From Desertimonas flava (GTDB lineage Bacteria; Actinomycetota; Acidimicrobiia; Acidimicrobiales; Ilumatobacteraceae), in NCBI RefSeq assembly GCF_003426815.1, contig NZ_QKYK01000005.1, positions 124,001 to 188,000 on the forward strand: DNA of 64,000 nucleotides, given 5' to 3'. Of the stretch, positions 16,864 through 25,892 are shown piece by piece. Numbering within the stretch: position 1 is the stretch's first letter; each line of letters opens with the position of its first letter. The translations under genes and the position numbers were made by a program. Under the pieces are notes generated by a model. That model did no database searches. It saw only the letters and a program-made list of their open reading frames with translations, and was not told where the DNA came from.

Positions 16864-17027
16864 CGGCTGGGCGGCTGGACCGGCACCAGGGCGCGACCGC
16901 AGCACGACAGGAGACTCTCGCCGGCGGTGACGACGATCAACTCCGAGCCGCACTCGGCGCAACGCAGTCGCGTTCCGACCTTCTCCGGCCCTTTGCGCTC
17001 CGTGGCCTCGGGATCCGTCTCGTCCAT
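16860..17027 (-). CDS. 55-aa desulforedoxin-like zinc ribbon protein
   Basis: This gene reads MDETDPEATERK and then a compact domain with CAEC (residues 23-26) and a CC pair (residues 42-43), about 15 residues apart. The C-x2-C...C-C pattern, with LIVV strands between, matches the desulforedoxin fold seen in desulforedoxin and at the N-terminus of desulfoferrodoxin, which binds Fe or Zn through four Cys. The start has GGGGGCACGGAG upstream, and the stop overlaps the SnoaL ATG (ATGA). Its neighbour on the 5' side encodes a sister domain. Function is unknown; coupling to the double CoA-transferase operon suggests an accessory role. Confidence 0.75.
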   Translation of the reverse strand: MDETDPEATERKGPEKVGTRLRCAECGSELIVVTAGESLLSCCGRALVPVQPPSR

Positions 17028-17045
17028 CTCCGTGCCCCCTCTCTC

Positions 17046-17201
17046 TCAGTCCGTCGACGGCAACGGCTTGGTGCTGACCATGACCATCGGCCGGTGATGG
17101 CAGGTGAACCGGCCGGGTCCGGCCTTGGCACACATCACGCCGAGGCCGCACTGCTCGCAGCGATAGCGCTTGCCGACCTGGTTGTTCTCGATCTCAGACA
17201 T
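17046..17201 (-). CDS. 51-aa desulforedoxin-like zinc ribbon protein
   Basis: The 51-residue product has RYRCEQCGLG (C15 and C18) and FTCHHRPM (C34, H35), a C-x2-C...C-H metal site in a desulforedoxin-like domain. It ends KPLPSTD. GAGGAGGAGACG before the ATG is one of the best ribosome-binding sites in the window, and the ATG overlaps the end of the CoA-transferase gene by 8 bases. Its last 42 residues align without gaps to the C-terminal half of the 103-aa protein at 27470-27781 (shared GKRY, KAG, KPLP). Function is unknown. Confidence 0.78.
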   Translation of the reverse strand: MSEIENNQVGKRYRCEQCGLGVMCAKAGPGRFTCHHRPMVMVSTKPLPSTD

Positions 17202-19557
17202 CGTCTCCTCCTCGATCGGCCACCTTCACCACCGTGCCGACCAGCTCGTCGATCTCGTCGTCGGTGAGCCCGACCTCGCCGAGGATCTCTCTCGTGTGCT
17301 CACCGAGCAGTGGGCCCGGCCCCTTGTTGCGAGCGGGCTGCGCCGACAGGTGGATGGTCGTGCCGACCTCGCGGATCCAGCCGTGCTGGGCATGGTGCTG
17401 CTCGAAGATGCGGCCACTCTCCACACCCCACTCGTCCCACAGGAAGTCAGGCATGTAGGGCGACTCGACCACGCGTTCGCACGGCACGCCCTCGGCCTCG
17501 AGGCGCGCCAGCAGCGCATCGCTCGCCTCCGCAGCGAACCGCTCCTGGAGGAGCACGGCGGCCTTCTCGTCGTCGAGCTCGCCGGCATCGAGACCGGCCA
17601 CCACGGCGAGTGCCCGGCGGTGCGCGTCGGTCACGCAGGCGACGGCGACCCAGCCGTCGGAGACCTCGTAGATCCGGTACGTCGCGGAGAATCCGGTCTG
17701 GGTGCTGTCGAGCTGGATGCCCGGAACGAGCTGTCCATCGGCGTCGACGAACTCATGGGTGGTCGCGAACAGGGCCGAATGGAGCTGCGGGCTCTCGAGA
17801 TACATCCCCGTGCCGGTGCGATCCCGTTGCCGGAGGGCGAGGACCACGCCCAGGGCACCGAGGAAGCCGTTGTAGTAGTCCTCGTTGCCCATCACCCCTC
17901 GCACGGGCGGGTTGCCAGCACCGGCTCCCTCGTAGAGGAGCCCGCAGAACCCGGACAGCAGCGGGGCGAAGCTCTTGAGGTGGGCCTTGGGGCCTTTCGA
18001 ACCCCACCCGGGCAGGTAGCAGTAGATGAGTCCGGGGTTGATGGCACGCAACTCGTCGGCGCCGAGTCCGAGCCGTTCCGCCTTCCCCGGACGGAGGTTG
18101 TGCATGACGACATCGGCACGCCGCACGAGCTCGTGGGCGACCCGCCTCCCGACGGGTGACTTGAGGTCGATGCAGAGGCTGCGCTTGCCGCGCTGCGACG
18201 CCTCGAAGGGATCGGGGAGGGGTCGCATCGGGTCGCCGGCGAGCGGCTCGATCTTGATGACATCCGCGCCGAGGTCGGACAGGATCTTCGATCCGTAGGC
18301 GGTGGCGAAGAAGCTGGCGAAGTCGACGACCTTGATCCCGGCCAGCGGACCGTCCGGCGACGGCGGCTCCGTGGCCGCGAGAGGGGTCATGACCGCAGCT
18401 GCTTCGGCCTCGAGCGCACCGAGACGTTGATCGTCGGCCCCGGGAGCGGGCGCCGGCGCGGACGGGACGGCGCCGACTCCCGTGAACCGGATCGGCGGGC
18501 CGACCTGCCGGAGCCGCCCCAGATCGGGGTCGTCGATCTCCACGCACAGGCCGGCGAACTCCACCTGGTCGTCGAACAGCGGCTCACCCGGGCGGTGGAC
18601 GGCCACGGCGGCGATGTCGGCGGCGTGGAGCAGCTCGACCCACTCGTCGCGCGGACGCGTGCGCAACACCTCGGGAACGCGGCCGACGAGTTCCAACTCA
18701 CCATCGTCGAGCGGCACCCCCATCTCGGCCTGTCCGACCACGGTGGCGATGCCGTCGCCCAGCCCGAAGAGATCCATCACACGTTTGAAGCCGCCCTCCC
18801 CACCAGAGTGGAGCATCAGGTACTCGTCGTCGGAACCCTGGAAGAGCCCGAGCAGGATGCGACTCCGGCCGAATCCCTCGTCGGTTCCCGAACGAGCGAG
18901 GTAGGACGCCCCGGTCTCGTTCCACCACCAGTTCATCGGACTCTGCGCGAGGACCGAGTCGAGCAGTGAGACATCGACGCGCTGGCCGAGCCCGCTGCTG
19001 CGGCGAGCGTGGAGCGCAGCCAGGCTGCCGATGGCGGCGAGCAGCCCCGTGCCGTACAGGACGTTGGGATGGCCGAGGAACTTCGGGCCGGGACGATGTC
19101 CGCGCTGCTCACCCATCATCCCCCAGCGGGCGGCGACGAGCGACTCGATCGCCGGCCGATCGGCGTGCGGCCCATCGGTCCCGTATCCGCTCAGCACGCA
19201 GCGCACCACCTTGGGGAACTCGGCCGCCAGCGTCTCGTCGTCGAGCCCCGGACGCCGCGCATCGGGACCGTGCGCCGACGTGATCAGCACGTCGGCCAGA
19301 GGGAGCACGCGCCGCAGCGTGGCGACACCGTCCTCCGTCGACGGGTCGAGGTGGATGCTCAGCTTGTTGCGGTCCCACGCCCGGCGGGCGACCGCGGCCC
19401 ACTGTGGTTCATCGCGTGGGCCACGGGGTTCGAGCTTCACGACGCGCGCCCCGTAGTCGGCGAAGAGCATCGACGTGATGGCCCCCTGGACGTCGCGTGT
19501 CGTGTCGAAGACGGTCACCCCGTCGAGCGGCCCGATCATGTCACCCATCTCGTTCAT
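17194..19557 (-). CDS. Double-length class III (CaiB/BaiF) CoA-transferase
   Basis: The 787-residue protein contains two complete CaiB/BaiF domains (about 8-370 and 404-780) joined by an Ala/Pro linker. The family moves CoA between acids through an Asp-anchored anhydride. The catalytic Asp is present in the second domain (GNEDYYNG, D560). In the first domain the aligned position is Leu (HPNVLYGTG, residue 167), so only one active site should work. It probably transfers CoA onto the pathway acid. ATG at 19557 sits 9 bases after a -10 box (TAATCT), so the transcript may be nearly leaderless; ATG at 19539 would match the start of the paralogue. Confidence 0.9.
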   Translation of the reverse strand: MNEMGDMIGPLDGVTVFDTTRDVQGAITSMLFADYGARVVKLEPRGPRDEPQWAAVARRAWDRNKLSIHLDPSTEDGVATLRRVLPLADVLITSAHGPDARRPGLDDETLAAEFPKVVRCVLSGYGTDGPHADRPAIESLVAARWGMMGEQRGHRPGPKFLGHPNVLYGTGLLAAIGSLAALHARRSSGLGQRVDVSLLDSVLAQSPMNWWWNETGASYLARSGTDEGFGRSRILLGLFQGSDDEYLMLHSGGEGGFKRVMDLFGLGDGIATVVGQAEMGVPLDDGELELVGRVPEVLRTRPRDEWVELLHAADIAAVAVHRPGEPLFDDQVEFAGLCVEIDDPDLGRLRQVGPPIRFTGVGAVPSAPAPAPGADDQRLGALEAEAAAVMTPLAATEPPSPDGPLAGIKVVDFASFFATAYGSKILSDLGADVIKIEPLAGDPMRPLPDPFEASQRGKRSLCIDLKSPVGRRVAHELVRRADVVMHNLRPGKAERLGLGADELRAINPGLIYCYLPGWGSKGPKAHLKSFAPLLSGFCGLLYEGAGAGNPPVRGVMGNEDYYNGFLGALGVVLALRQRDRTGTGMYLESPQLHSALFATTHEFVDADGQLVPGIQLDSTQTGFSATYRIYEVSDGWVAVACVTDAHRRALAVVAGLDAGELDDEKAAVLLQERFAAEASDALLARLEAEGVPCERVVESPYMPDFLWDEWGVESGRIFEQHHAQHGWIREVGTTIHLSAQPARNKGPGPLLGEHTREILGEVGLTDDEIDELVGTVVKVADRGGDDV

Positions 19558-19566
19558 TTGTTTAGA

Positions 19567-19596
19567 AGATTACGAGATTTGCGGCGGACTGGTCAA
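19567..19596 (-). promoter_or_regulatory. Promoter for the 17194-19557 CoA-transferase
   Basis: On the minus strand TTGACC (19596-19591) and TAATCT (19572-19567) are spaced by 18 bases in the 46-base gap between the two CoA-transferase genes. Transcription would begin within a few bases of the ATG. This gives the lower half of operon C its own start in addition to read-through. Confidence 0.5.
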
Positions 19597-19603
19597 GCGC
19601 CGG

Positions 19604-22054
19604 TCAGACGTCGGCCACCGTGTCCGCCACAGCCACGACACCGGCCGCGACCAGTTCGTCGATCTCCGTCGGGGAGTAGCCGATGCCGGCCAGCACCGCT
19701 CGGCTGTGCTGGCCGGTGACCGGCGAGCCGGCCCGGTTCTGCGCAGACGTCGCCGAGAACGAGAACGGCATCCCCACCTGTTCCACCCGGCCCAGGTGCT
19801 CGTGATCGTTGGCGATCACCCATCCGCGCCGGTACATCTCGGGGTCGTCGAAGGTCTCGCGGGCGAACGTCGAGGACGCCACCTCGCAGGGCACGCCGGC
19901 ATCGTCGAGACGCCCGAACCACTCCGCGGCCGAGCGCTCCCTGAACGCCGCCTCCAACGCCGCGGCGAGCTCGGCGTCGTTCGATGCACGGCCCGCCGCG
20001 GACGCGAACCGAGGGTCGGCACCGAGCTCGGCCCGCCCGAGCGCACCGGCGAGCGCCGCCCACTCCTGATCGTCGCGGGCGAACACACACAGCCATCCCT
20101 CGGCCGTCTCGTACAGGCGCTGGATGGCGGAGAACCCGTATTGCAACGCGTCGACGCGCCGTCGGTCCGGGCCGGATCCGTCCGGGCGGGCGTAGGTGTA
20201 ACTGTTGAAGAGCATCGAGACGTTGAGGATCGAGGTGTGCACGAACCCGCCCTCACCGGTCCGGTCGCGATGACGCAGTGCTTGGATGACGGCGTTCGCC
20301 GAGAGGATCCCGTTGGCCGTGTCGCCGAAGCCGAGCATCCCCCAGATCGGCGCCCCGCCGTGGTGCGTCCCACCGGCCTCGTACTCGGTACCGCTGAGCG
20401 CCTGACCCATCTGGTCGTTGCCCGGCAGTGAGGTACGGGGACCATCTCGCTCGAACCCGCGAGTGTGGCAGTACACGATGTCCGGCCGGATCGCCCGCGC
20501 CTGTTCGTAGCCGATCTTCAGGCGTTCGGCGGCACCCGTGCGCATGTTGTGGTGGACCACGTCGGCGGTGGCGATCAATCGTCGAGCCACCTCCAGTCCA
20601 CGCGGATCCTTGAGATCGATCGCCACGCCGAGCTTGCCATGGCTGGAGCCGACGTAGATCGCGTCGGTGAGGTCGAAGTCGATGGGCGTCACCTTGATCA
20701 CGGTGGCGCCGAGATCGGCGAGCACCTGAGCGCCGTACGGGCCGGCGATCGCCAATCCGAAGTCGAGGACGACCACGCCTTCCAACGGCGCCGAGGGCAA
20801 CGCCGCCGTTGGCTCGGTGTGCCTTTCGCGTGCGGGCCACGACGACACCACATCGGCGGTGGTCACGGTCTCGAGGCGCCGCGGACGGATCGCCGGGCTG
20901 TCGATGCCGTCGAACCCGTACACGTGACCCACCTGACGGATCGGTCCGAGCTCGGGGTCGTCGAGCTCGACGATCACGCCCTCCTTCTCGAGCGGCGCGT
21001 CGAGCAGGCCTTCCTCCGCCGACAGGATCGGTTGCGCGGCACGGCCGGCCGACCAGAAGATGTCGATCCACTCGTCGCGACCGCGCGTGGCGATCGCCCG
21101 GGCGGTCTCGGGGTGGGCGAGCGCCTGAAACCGGACGCTCTCCTCGTACGTCCCGGCGCCGCCGACCTGGGGACGAACGGCCCCGGGGCCTGACGTCGAC
21201 GTGGCGGGCTCGGCCCCCGCTGCGTTGGCCCGGATGAAGTCGTGGTCGATCGGCGCGAACTGGTGCAACCACTTGCCGTCACCGGCCCGGAAGATGCCCT
21301 TGGGCGCTCGCTTGTCGAAGTACCACAGGCGGTAGCTCGGGTGCATCCGCTCCGGGCGTTGCCAGCCCATCGCGTTGGCCATGATCGCCGCTTGCACGAG
21401 CGACGTCTCGACGTGCTGGCCGCGCCCAGTCCGCTCACGAACGAAGAGTCCTGCGCTGATTGCGGTGACCGTGAGGAACGTCGCGCCGATGCTCGTCCAC
21501 GGCATGGCGAGGAAGATCGGTCCGTCGCGCCCGGCGGTCTGGACAGCCCCGTCCGGCACCTCGAAGCCCGGGTCGGCCAGATCGGTGCCGAGGATGTGGT
21601 CGGCGCGGGTCCCGTACCAGCCGCCCTGGTCCCATTGCAGCCCGCAGCGCGCGCTGACGAGCCAGTCGATGCCGGGACGCATCGCATCGGGAGTGTCGCT
21701 GCCGTAGCCGGTGACCGTGGCGTAGACGAGGCTGTCGTTGACGGCATGAACCGTGTCGAAGTCGATGCCGAGACGCGACGTCACCCCTGGCCGGTACGTC
21801 TCGAGAAGGACGTCGGCATCGGCGGCCATGGCGAGCAGGTCGTCGCGACCCGACATCGTTCTCAGATCCAGGGTCACCCGGCGCTTGCCCCGGTTCCACA
21901 CCGCGTAGCCGGGCCAGTGCTCGAAGCCGTCCCCCCCAGGCTGCTCGACGCGCACCACGTCGGCACCGTGATCGGACAGCAGCATCGCCGTCATCGGCCC
22001 GGACGTGCCGCGACTGAGGTCGAGGACGCGTACGCCGTCGAGGATGCCGTTCAT
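19604..22054 (-). CDS. Double-length class III (CaiB/BaiF) CoA-transferase
   Basis: The 816-residue two-domain protein opens MNGILDGVRVLDLSRG, and the second domain starts near residue 424 (LEGVVVLDFGLAIAGPYG). The second domain keeps the catalytic Asp (GFGDTANG, D578). In the first domain the aligned residue is Ser188 (MPWTSIGA), so that site is predicted dead. It is far from identical to the 17194-19557 paralogue, which argues for a different acyl partner. GGAGCG precedes the ATG at 22054. The gene follows the monooxygenase gene by 24 bases. Confidence 0.9.
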   Translation of the reverse strand: MNGILDGVRVLDLSRGTSGPMTAMLLSDHGADVVRVEQPGGDGFEHWPGYAVWNRGKRRVTLDLRTMSGRDDLLAMAADADVLLETYRPGVTSRLGIDFDTVHAVNDSLVYATVTGYGSDTPDAMRPGIDWLVSARCGLQWDQGGWYGTRADHILGTDLADPGFEVPDGAVQTAGRDGPIFLAMPWTSIGATFLTVTAISAGLFVRERTGRGQHVETSLVQAAIMANAMGWQRPERMHPSYRLWYFDKRAPKGIFRAGDGKWLHQFAPIDHDFIRANAAGAEPATSTSGPGAVRPQVGGAGTYEESVRFQALAHPETARAIATRGRDEWIDIFWSAGRAAQPILSAEEGLLDAPLEKEGVIVELDDPELGPIRQVGHVYGFDGIDSPAIRPRRLETVTTADVVSSWPARERHTEPTAALPSAPLEGVVVLDFGLAIAGPYGAQVLADLGATVIKVTPIDFDLTDAIYVGSSHGKLGVAIDLKDPRGLEVARRLIATADVVHHNMRTGAAERLKIGYEQARAIRPDIVYCHTRGFERDGPRTSLPGNDQMGQALSGTEYEAGGTHHGGAPIWGMLGFGDTANGILSANAVIQALRHRDRTGEGGFVHTSILNVSMLFNSYTYARPDGSGPDRRRVDALQYGFSAIQRLYETAEGWLCVFARDDQEWAALAGALGRAELGADPRFASAAGRASNDAELAAALEAAFRERSAAEWFGRLDDAGVPCEVASSTFARETFDDPEMYRRGWVIANDHEHLGRVEQVGMPFSFSATSAQNRAGSPVTGQHSRAVLAGIGYSPTEIDELVAAGVVAVADTVADV

Positions 22055-22078
22055 GGATCGCTCCGTTCCCGCAGCCGC

Positions 22079-22948
22079 TCAGCCGAGCGCCGCGATCGTC
22101 TCCCCGAGCCGACCGATCTCGTCGATCATCTGCTCGGCACTGCCGTGGGCGACCGAGAGGTCGATTCGCCCGACCCCACTGTCCGCCAACTTGTCGACCA
22201 ACTCGGAGCGGATCGCGCCGTACAGCTGGCACGAGACCGCCGGCCGGCGCCGCCCGGCCGCACTCGCCCGCTCGTGGAGCAGCCGGATCCGGTCGCGCAA
22301 CGCCGGCCGGCCCGGCGACGGCATCACCAGCCACTCGTCGCCGTACTCGACGACACGGTCGATCACGCCGTCGCCGTGACCACCGACCATGATCGTCGGC
22401 CGGGGCCGTTGGGCCGGCTTCGGCCACGACCACATCGGGCCGAAGTCGACATGGGCACCGTGGAACTCGGCCTCGTCGCCGGCCCAGATGGCCTGCATCG
22501 CGAGAACCCGCTCGCGCATCACATCCCACCGGCGTGCCGGTTCCACGCCGTGGTCGGCGATCTCCTCGGCGTTCCACCCGGCACCGACGCCGAGCACGAA
22601 GCGCCCACCCGACAGGTGATCGACGCTGGCGACCTGCTTGGCCAAGATGATCGGATCGCGGGCCGGCACGAGGCAGACCCCGATGCCGACGCGCAACTGC
22701 CGGGTGGCGGCGAGGGCCCAGCTGCAGGCGACGAGCGGGTCGTGGGTGCGGCGGTAGAACGCCGGCATCTCGCCGCCGCCGGGATACGGTGACCGCCTCT
22801 CGACGGGGATGTGCGTGTGATCCGGAAACAGCAAGAGGGCGAATCCGGCTTGCTCGGCGGCGATCGCCAGCTGGCTCGGGTCTGCCGATTCGTCGGTGCT
22901 GAAGACGGTGAGCCCGAACTCGACCCGCCGGCCTGACGGCGCCTCCAT
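22079..22948 (-). CDS. LLM-class flavin-dependent oxidoreductase
   Basis: The 289-residue luciferase-like protein has GFALLLFPDHTHIP, LRVGIGVCLVPARDPI, LSGGRFVLGVGAGWNAEE and TIMVGGHGDG, the hallmark strands of the F420-type subgroup (GxGWNxxE). A function with F420 or FMN on an oxygenated substrate is likely, but the substrate is unknown. ATG at 22948 shares a base with the permease stop (TGATG). Confidence 0.87.
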   Translation of the reverse strand: MEAPSGRRVEFGLTVFSTDESADPSQLAIAAEQAGFALLLFPDHTHIPVERRSPYPGGGEMPAFYRRTHDPLVACSWALAATRQLRVGIGVCLVPARDPIILAKQVASVDHLSGGRFVLGVGAGWNAEEIADHGVEPARRWDVMRERVLAMQAIWAGDEAEFHGAHVDFGPMWSWPKPAQRPRPTIMVGGHGDGVIDRVVEYGDEWLVMPSPGRPALRDRIRLLHERASAAGRRRPAVSCQLYGAIRSELVDKLADSGVGRIDLSVAHGSAEQMIDEIGRLGETIAALG

Positions 22949-24660
22949 CAGAGCTTGGTCAGCGCGTCACTGCCGCCGATCATCACGGCGGCGACGACAC
23001 CGACGAGCGTCACAGCCGTCATGACGAGGGCGATCGCGGCGACCTCCGGGTAGAAGCCGTTCGACCAGAAGTCGTAGAGCGACGTCCCCATCGTCTGCAT
23101 GGTCGAGGACCGAACGAGCAACGACGCCGTGAACTCGTGGGTCAGCAGCACGAACATCAGGGCGGCGGCCCCGCCGAGCGTTCCCCGCATCAGCGGCAGC
23201 AGGATCTTCACGTTGGTCCTCATCGCGCTTGCGCCGCTGACGCGCGACGCCTCGATGTACGCGTCGCCCAGGGCCACCATTCCCGACATCTGCATCCGCG
23301 TGGTGAACGGGAGCATCAGGGTGAGGTACACGAGGATCACCACCCAGCGGCTCCCGTAGAGCACGAGCGGCTCGCGCGTGTAGTGCAGGAGGAAGGCCGC
23401 GCCGAAGACGACGGCGGGGATCCCGAGCGGAAGGGCGACGATGAGATCGAGGATCGTGCGGTGCCAACGCGGGATCTTCGACCGGAGCAGCAGCGACGAC
23501 GCGATGAATCCCACGGGGAGGGCGATCGCCACCGCGACCAGGGACACCACGAGGCTCGTCCGGATGGCGTCGACGACCTGCCCCTCCTCGAAGATCCTCC
23601 GGAAGTTGTCGAGCGTCATCTCGCTCCATTGGATCGTCTCGCTCCAGAACGGGGAGAGGGCGACGATGACGAGGGCGCCCACGGGCAGCAGCGTGGCCAG
23701 CGCCCCGTACGTGATCAGGGCGGCGGCCGCCAGCTTGGACGGGCGCGCCTGGGTGCGGAACGACTTGCCGCCGTGCGTGATGAAACGGCGCTGATCACCG
23801 AGCGAGATGCGCTGGACGACCACGACGCACAGTCCGATGACGATCAACGGTGAACCGATGGCGGCGGCCGCGGAGTAGTCGATGGGGCTCTGTGAGACAG
23901 ATCGGTAGATGTCGGTGGTGAGTACGTTGATCCCGGCATTGCGACCGAGCAACAGCGGCGCGGTGAACTGGCCGAGCCCGAGCAGCAGGGCCACGCCACC
24001 GCCGTAGACGAGCACGGGACGCAACAGGGGCAGCGTGATCCGGAAGAACGCTGCCGTGCTCGACGAACCGCTCGCCACCGCGGCTTCGATCAGCTCGCCG
24101 TTGACGTTGCGCAGCCCGGCGCTCACGAAGAGGTAGACGAACGCCGTGAGACCGAGTCCGGTGAGGATGACGATCCACGGCAGCGTGTAGATGTCGACCG
24201 GGCCCGATCGCAGATCGCTCCACCACGGCAGCTTGCGCAGGACGGCGTTGAGGTAGCCGGGCCCTGGCGACAGCATGAAGACCCAGCCGGTGATGTTGGC
24301 CACGGCAGGCACCACGATCGGGACGATCGGGATGGTGGCCAGGATGCGCCACCGGTGCGACACCCTCGTCGCCGCCCAGGCGAGGCCCGTGCCGAGCACC
24401 ATGCCGATCACCAGCGAACCGAGGGCGAGCAGGATCGTCCGGCGGAGCGTCTCGCCGAACGTCGATGCGCCGAACGCCGTGCGGTAGCCCTGGGCGTCGT
24501 TCTCCAGCGCCACGGCCTGGATCCGCCACAGCGGCATGACGACGAGGAAGACCAGCGCGGCCGTGAACAGGAGTGGCAGGGCGAGCCGCGACACCCACGA
24601 TGGCCACGACAGGCGCGCGCCGCGACGCGGCGCGCCCACCCTCACCGTCGCCGCCGTCAT
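22948..24660 (-). CDS. ABC transporter permease, two fused membrane domains (FbpB-like)
   Basis: The 570-residue protein has two six-helix halves with permease loops ELIEAAVASGSSSTAAFF and DAYIEASRVSGASAMRT. It is a clear paralogue of the 12255-14012 permease (shared LPWWSDLRSGPVD and LMLPFTTRMQ). The frame is open further upstream, but ATG at 24660 overlaps the binding-protein stop (ATGA) and gives a normal N-terminus ahead of the first helix. Again no ATPase gene is present nearby. Confidence 0.88.
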   Translation of the reverse strand: MTAATVRVGAPRRGARLSWPSWVSRLALPLLFTAALVFLVVMPLWRIQAVALENDAQGYRTAFGASTFGETLRRTILLALGSLVIGMVLGTGLAWAATRVSHRWRILATIPIVPIVVPAVANITGWVFMLSPGPGYLNAVLRKLPWWSDLRSGPVDIYTLPWIVILTGLGLTAFVYLFVSAGLRNVNGELIEAAVASGSSSTAAFFRITLPLLRPVLVYGGGVALLLGLGQFTAPLLLGRNAGINVLTTDIYRSVSQSPIDYSAAAAIGSPLIVIGLCVVVVQRISLGDQRRFITHGGKSFRTQARPSKLAAAALITYGALATLLPVGALVIVALSPFWSETIQWSEMTLDNFRRIFEEGQVVDAIRTSLVVSLVAVAIALPVGFIASSLLLRSKIPRWHRTILDLIVALPLGIPAVVFGAAFLLHYTREPLVLYGSRWVVILVYLTLMLPFTTRMQMSGMVALGDAYIEASRVSGASAMRTNVKILLPLMRGTLGGAAALMFVLLTHEFTASLLVRSSTMQTMGTSLYDFWSNGFYPEVAAIALVMTAVTLVGVVAAVMIGGSDALTKL

Positions 24661-25715
24661 GACTGGAAGAGATCCCGCCAGTACTCCTGGTACTCGGTGA
24701 TCTCCTCGGCCGTGTACTCCGGCGCGATGCGGATGTCGGCGATCTCGGCACCGGTGCCCGCAACGTCGGGGAGCACGGCCACCGACTCGTTGAAGACCAG
24801 CGACTCCTGCCCCGGCCTCGAGACGATGAAGTCGGAGAGGACCTGGGCCGCGTTGGGGTGCGGTGCGGAGTCGATGATGCCACCGTAGAAGCGCGCGCCC
24901 CAGGCCGTCTCGGGGATCTCCCATGCCACCGGCGCTCCCTGGGCCTCGAGGTCGGGCATCGGGGAGTTGTAGGTGCTGACCGAGATCTCCCCGGAGGCGA
25001 GTGCCTCCCGCAGCGGTCCGGCGCCTGGATAGACGCGCGGGTTCAGGTCGGCGAGATCGGTGACGAAGTCCTCTCCGTACTGCTCTTCGAGGTACTTCCA
25101 GAAGTCGACGAGTGCCTCCAGTGACGGTTCGACGACGCCGATCTTGCCCTCGAACTCGGGGTTGATGACGTCGGTCATCGAGGTGAGCCCGTCCGGGACG
25201 TCGTCGGTGTTCCACCCGAACCCGAACACGACCGCCGACGCCTCGAAGTAGGTGTCGGCGTGGATCAGGGCCGGGTCGTAGTCGGGGTCGTCGAAAGACG
25301 GCCCGATGATCGGGATGATGGTCCCGTCGGCGGCGTTCGTCTCCCACCAGACCGTGTCGGCGGACACGTACACGTCGGCGATCCCGCGGCCGGTCTGACG
25401 CTCGGCCTCGATCTTGGGGATCAGGTTGGACGAGATGTCCCGAACGATCTCCAGCGTGATGTCCGGATACTCGGCCTCGAACGCTTCCTTGAGGTTGTTC
25501 GCTTGATCCAGGCCCTGCGCCGTGTAGAGCGTGACCGAGCCCTCTTCGTTGGCCGCCGCCACGACGGCATCCCAGTCTGCGCCAGTGGTGTCGGTCCCCG
25601 CCCCGCCGCTGGCATCGGTGCCAGCCCCGACGTGACCGCCGGCGGCGACGGCCGTCGACGCCACCATGAGGACGCCGGCGATGAATGACATCTTCATGCG
25701 TGCAGAACGAACCAT
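24657..25715 (-). CDS. ABC transporter solute-binding protein
   Basis: This 352-residue first gene of operon C has a signal peptide (MVRSARMKMSFIAGVLMVAS...) and a binding domain beginning DAVVAAANEEGSVTLYTAQG. It is more distant from the tandem pair at 14026-16271 than those are from each other, so it probably binds a different ligand. GAGGGGGATTCG precedes ATG at 25715. The upstream ATG at 25745 is rejected because it falls at the predicted transcription start. Confidence 0.88.
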   Translation of the reverse strand: MVRSARMKMSFIAGVLMVASTAVAAGGHVGAGTDASGGAGTDTTGADWDAVVAAANEEGSVTLYTAQGLDQANNLKEAFEAEYPDITLEIVRDISSNLIPKIEAERQTGRGIADVYVSADTVWWETNAADGTIIPIIGPSFDDPDYDPALIHADTYFEASAVVFGFGWNTDDVPDGLTSMTDVINPEFEGKIGVVEPSLEALVDFWKYLEEQYGEDFVTDLADLNPRVYPGAGPLREALASGEISVSTYNSPMPDLEAQGAPVAWEIPETAWGARFYGGIIDSAPHPNAAQVLSDFIVSRPGQESLVFNESVAVLPDVAGTGAEIADIRIAPEYTAEEITEYQEYWRDLFQS

Positions 25716-25750
25716 GATCGAATCCCCCTCAGATCTCGAATTCATCAGGA

Positions 25751-25779
25751 TGTTTACCAGTCGGTGTGACGCCGGTCAA
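25751..25779 (-). promoter_or_regulatory. Promoter of operon C
   Basis: On the minus strand TTGACC (25779-25774) and TAAACA (25756-25751) are spaced by exactly 17 bases, about 36 bases upstream of the binding-protein ATG. The gap to the divergent acyl-CoA synthetase gene is short, so a regulator bound here could affect both directions. Confidence 0.55.
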
Positions 25780-25892
25780 GGCCTGATGACCATCATCCAA
25801 CGGATTCCGCTGGACGCCGTCCTGGCGCTCCCGGTCACGGCGGTGGCCGGGGCTGGTCAAGCGGTCCACGCGTCGGCCAGACTCTGAGTCGC

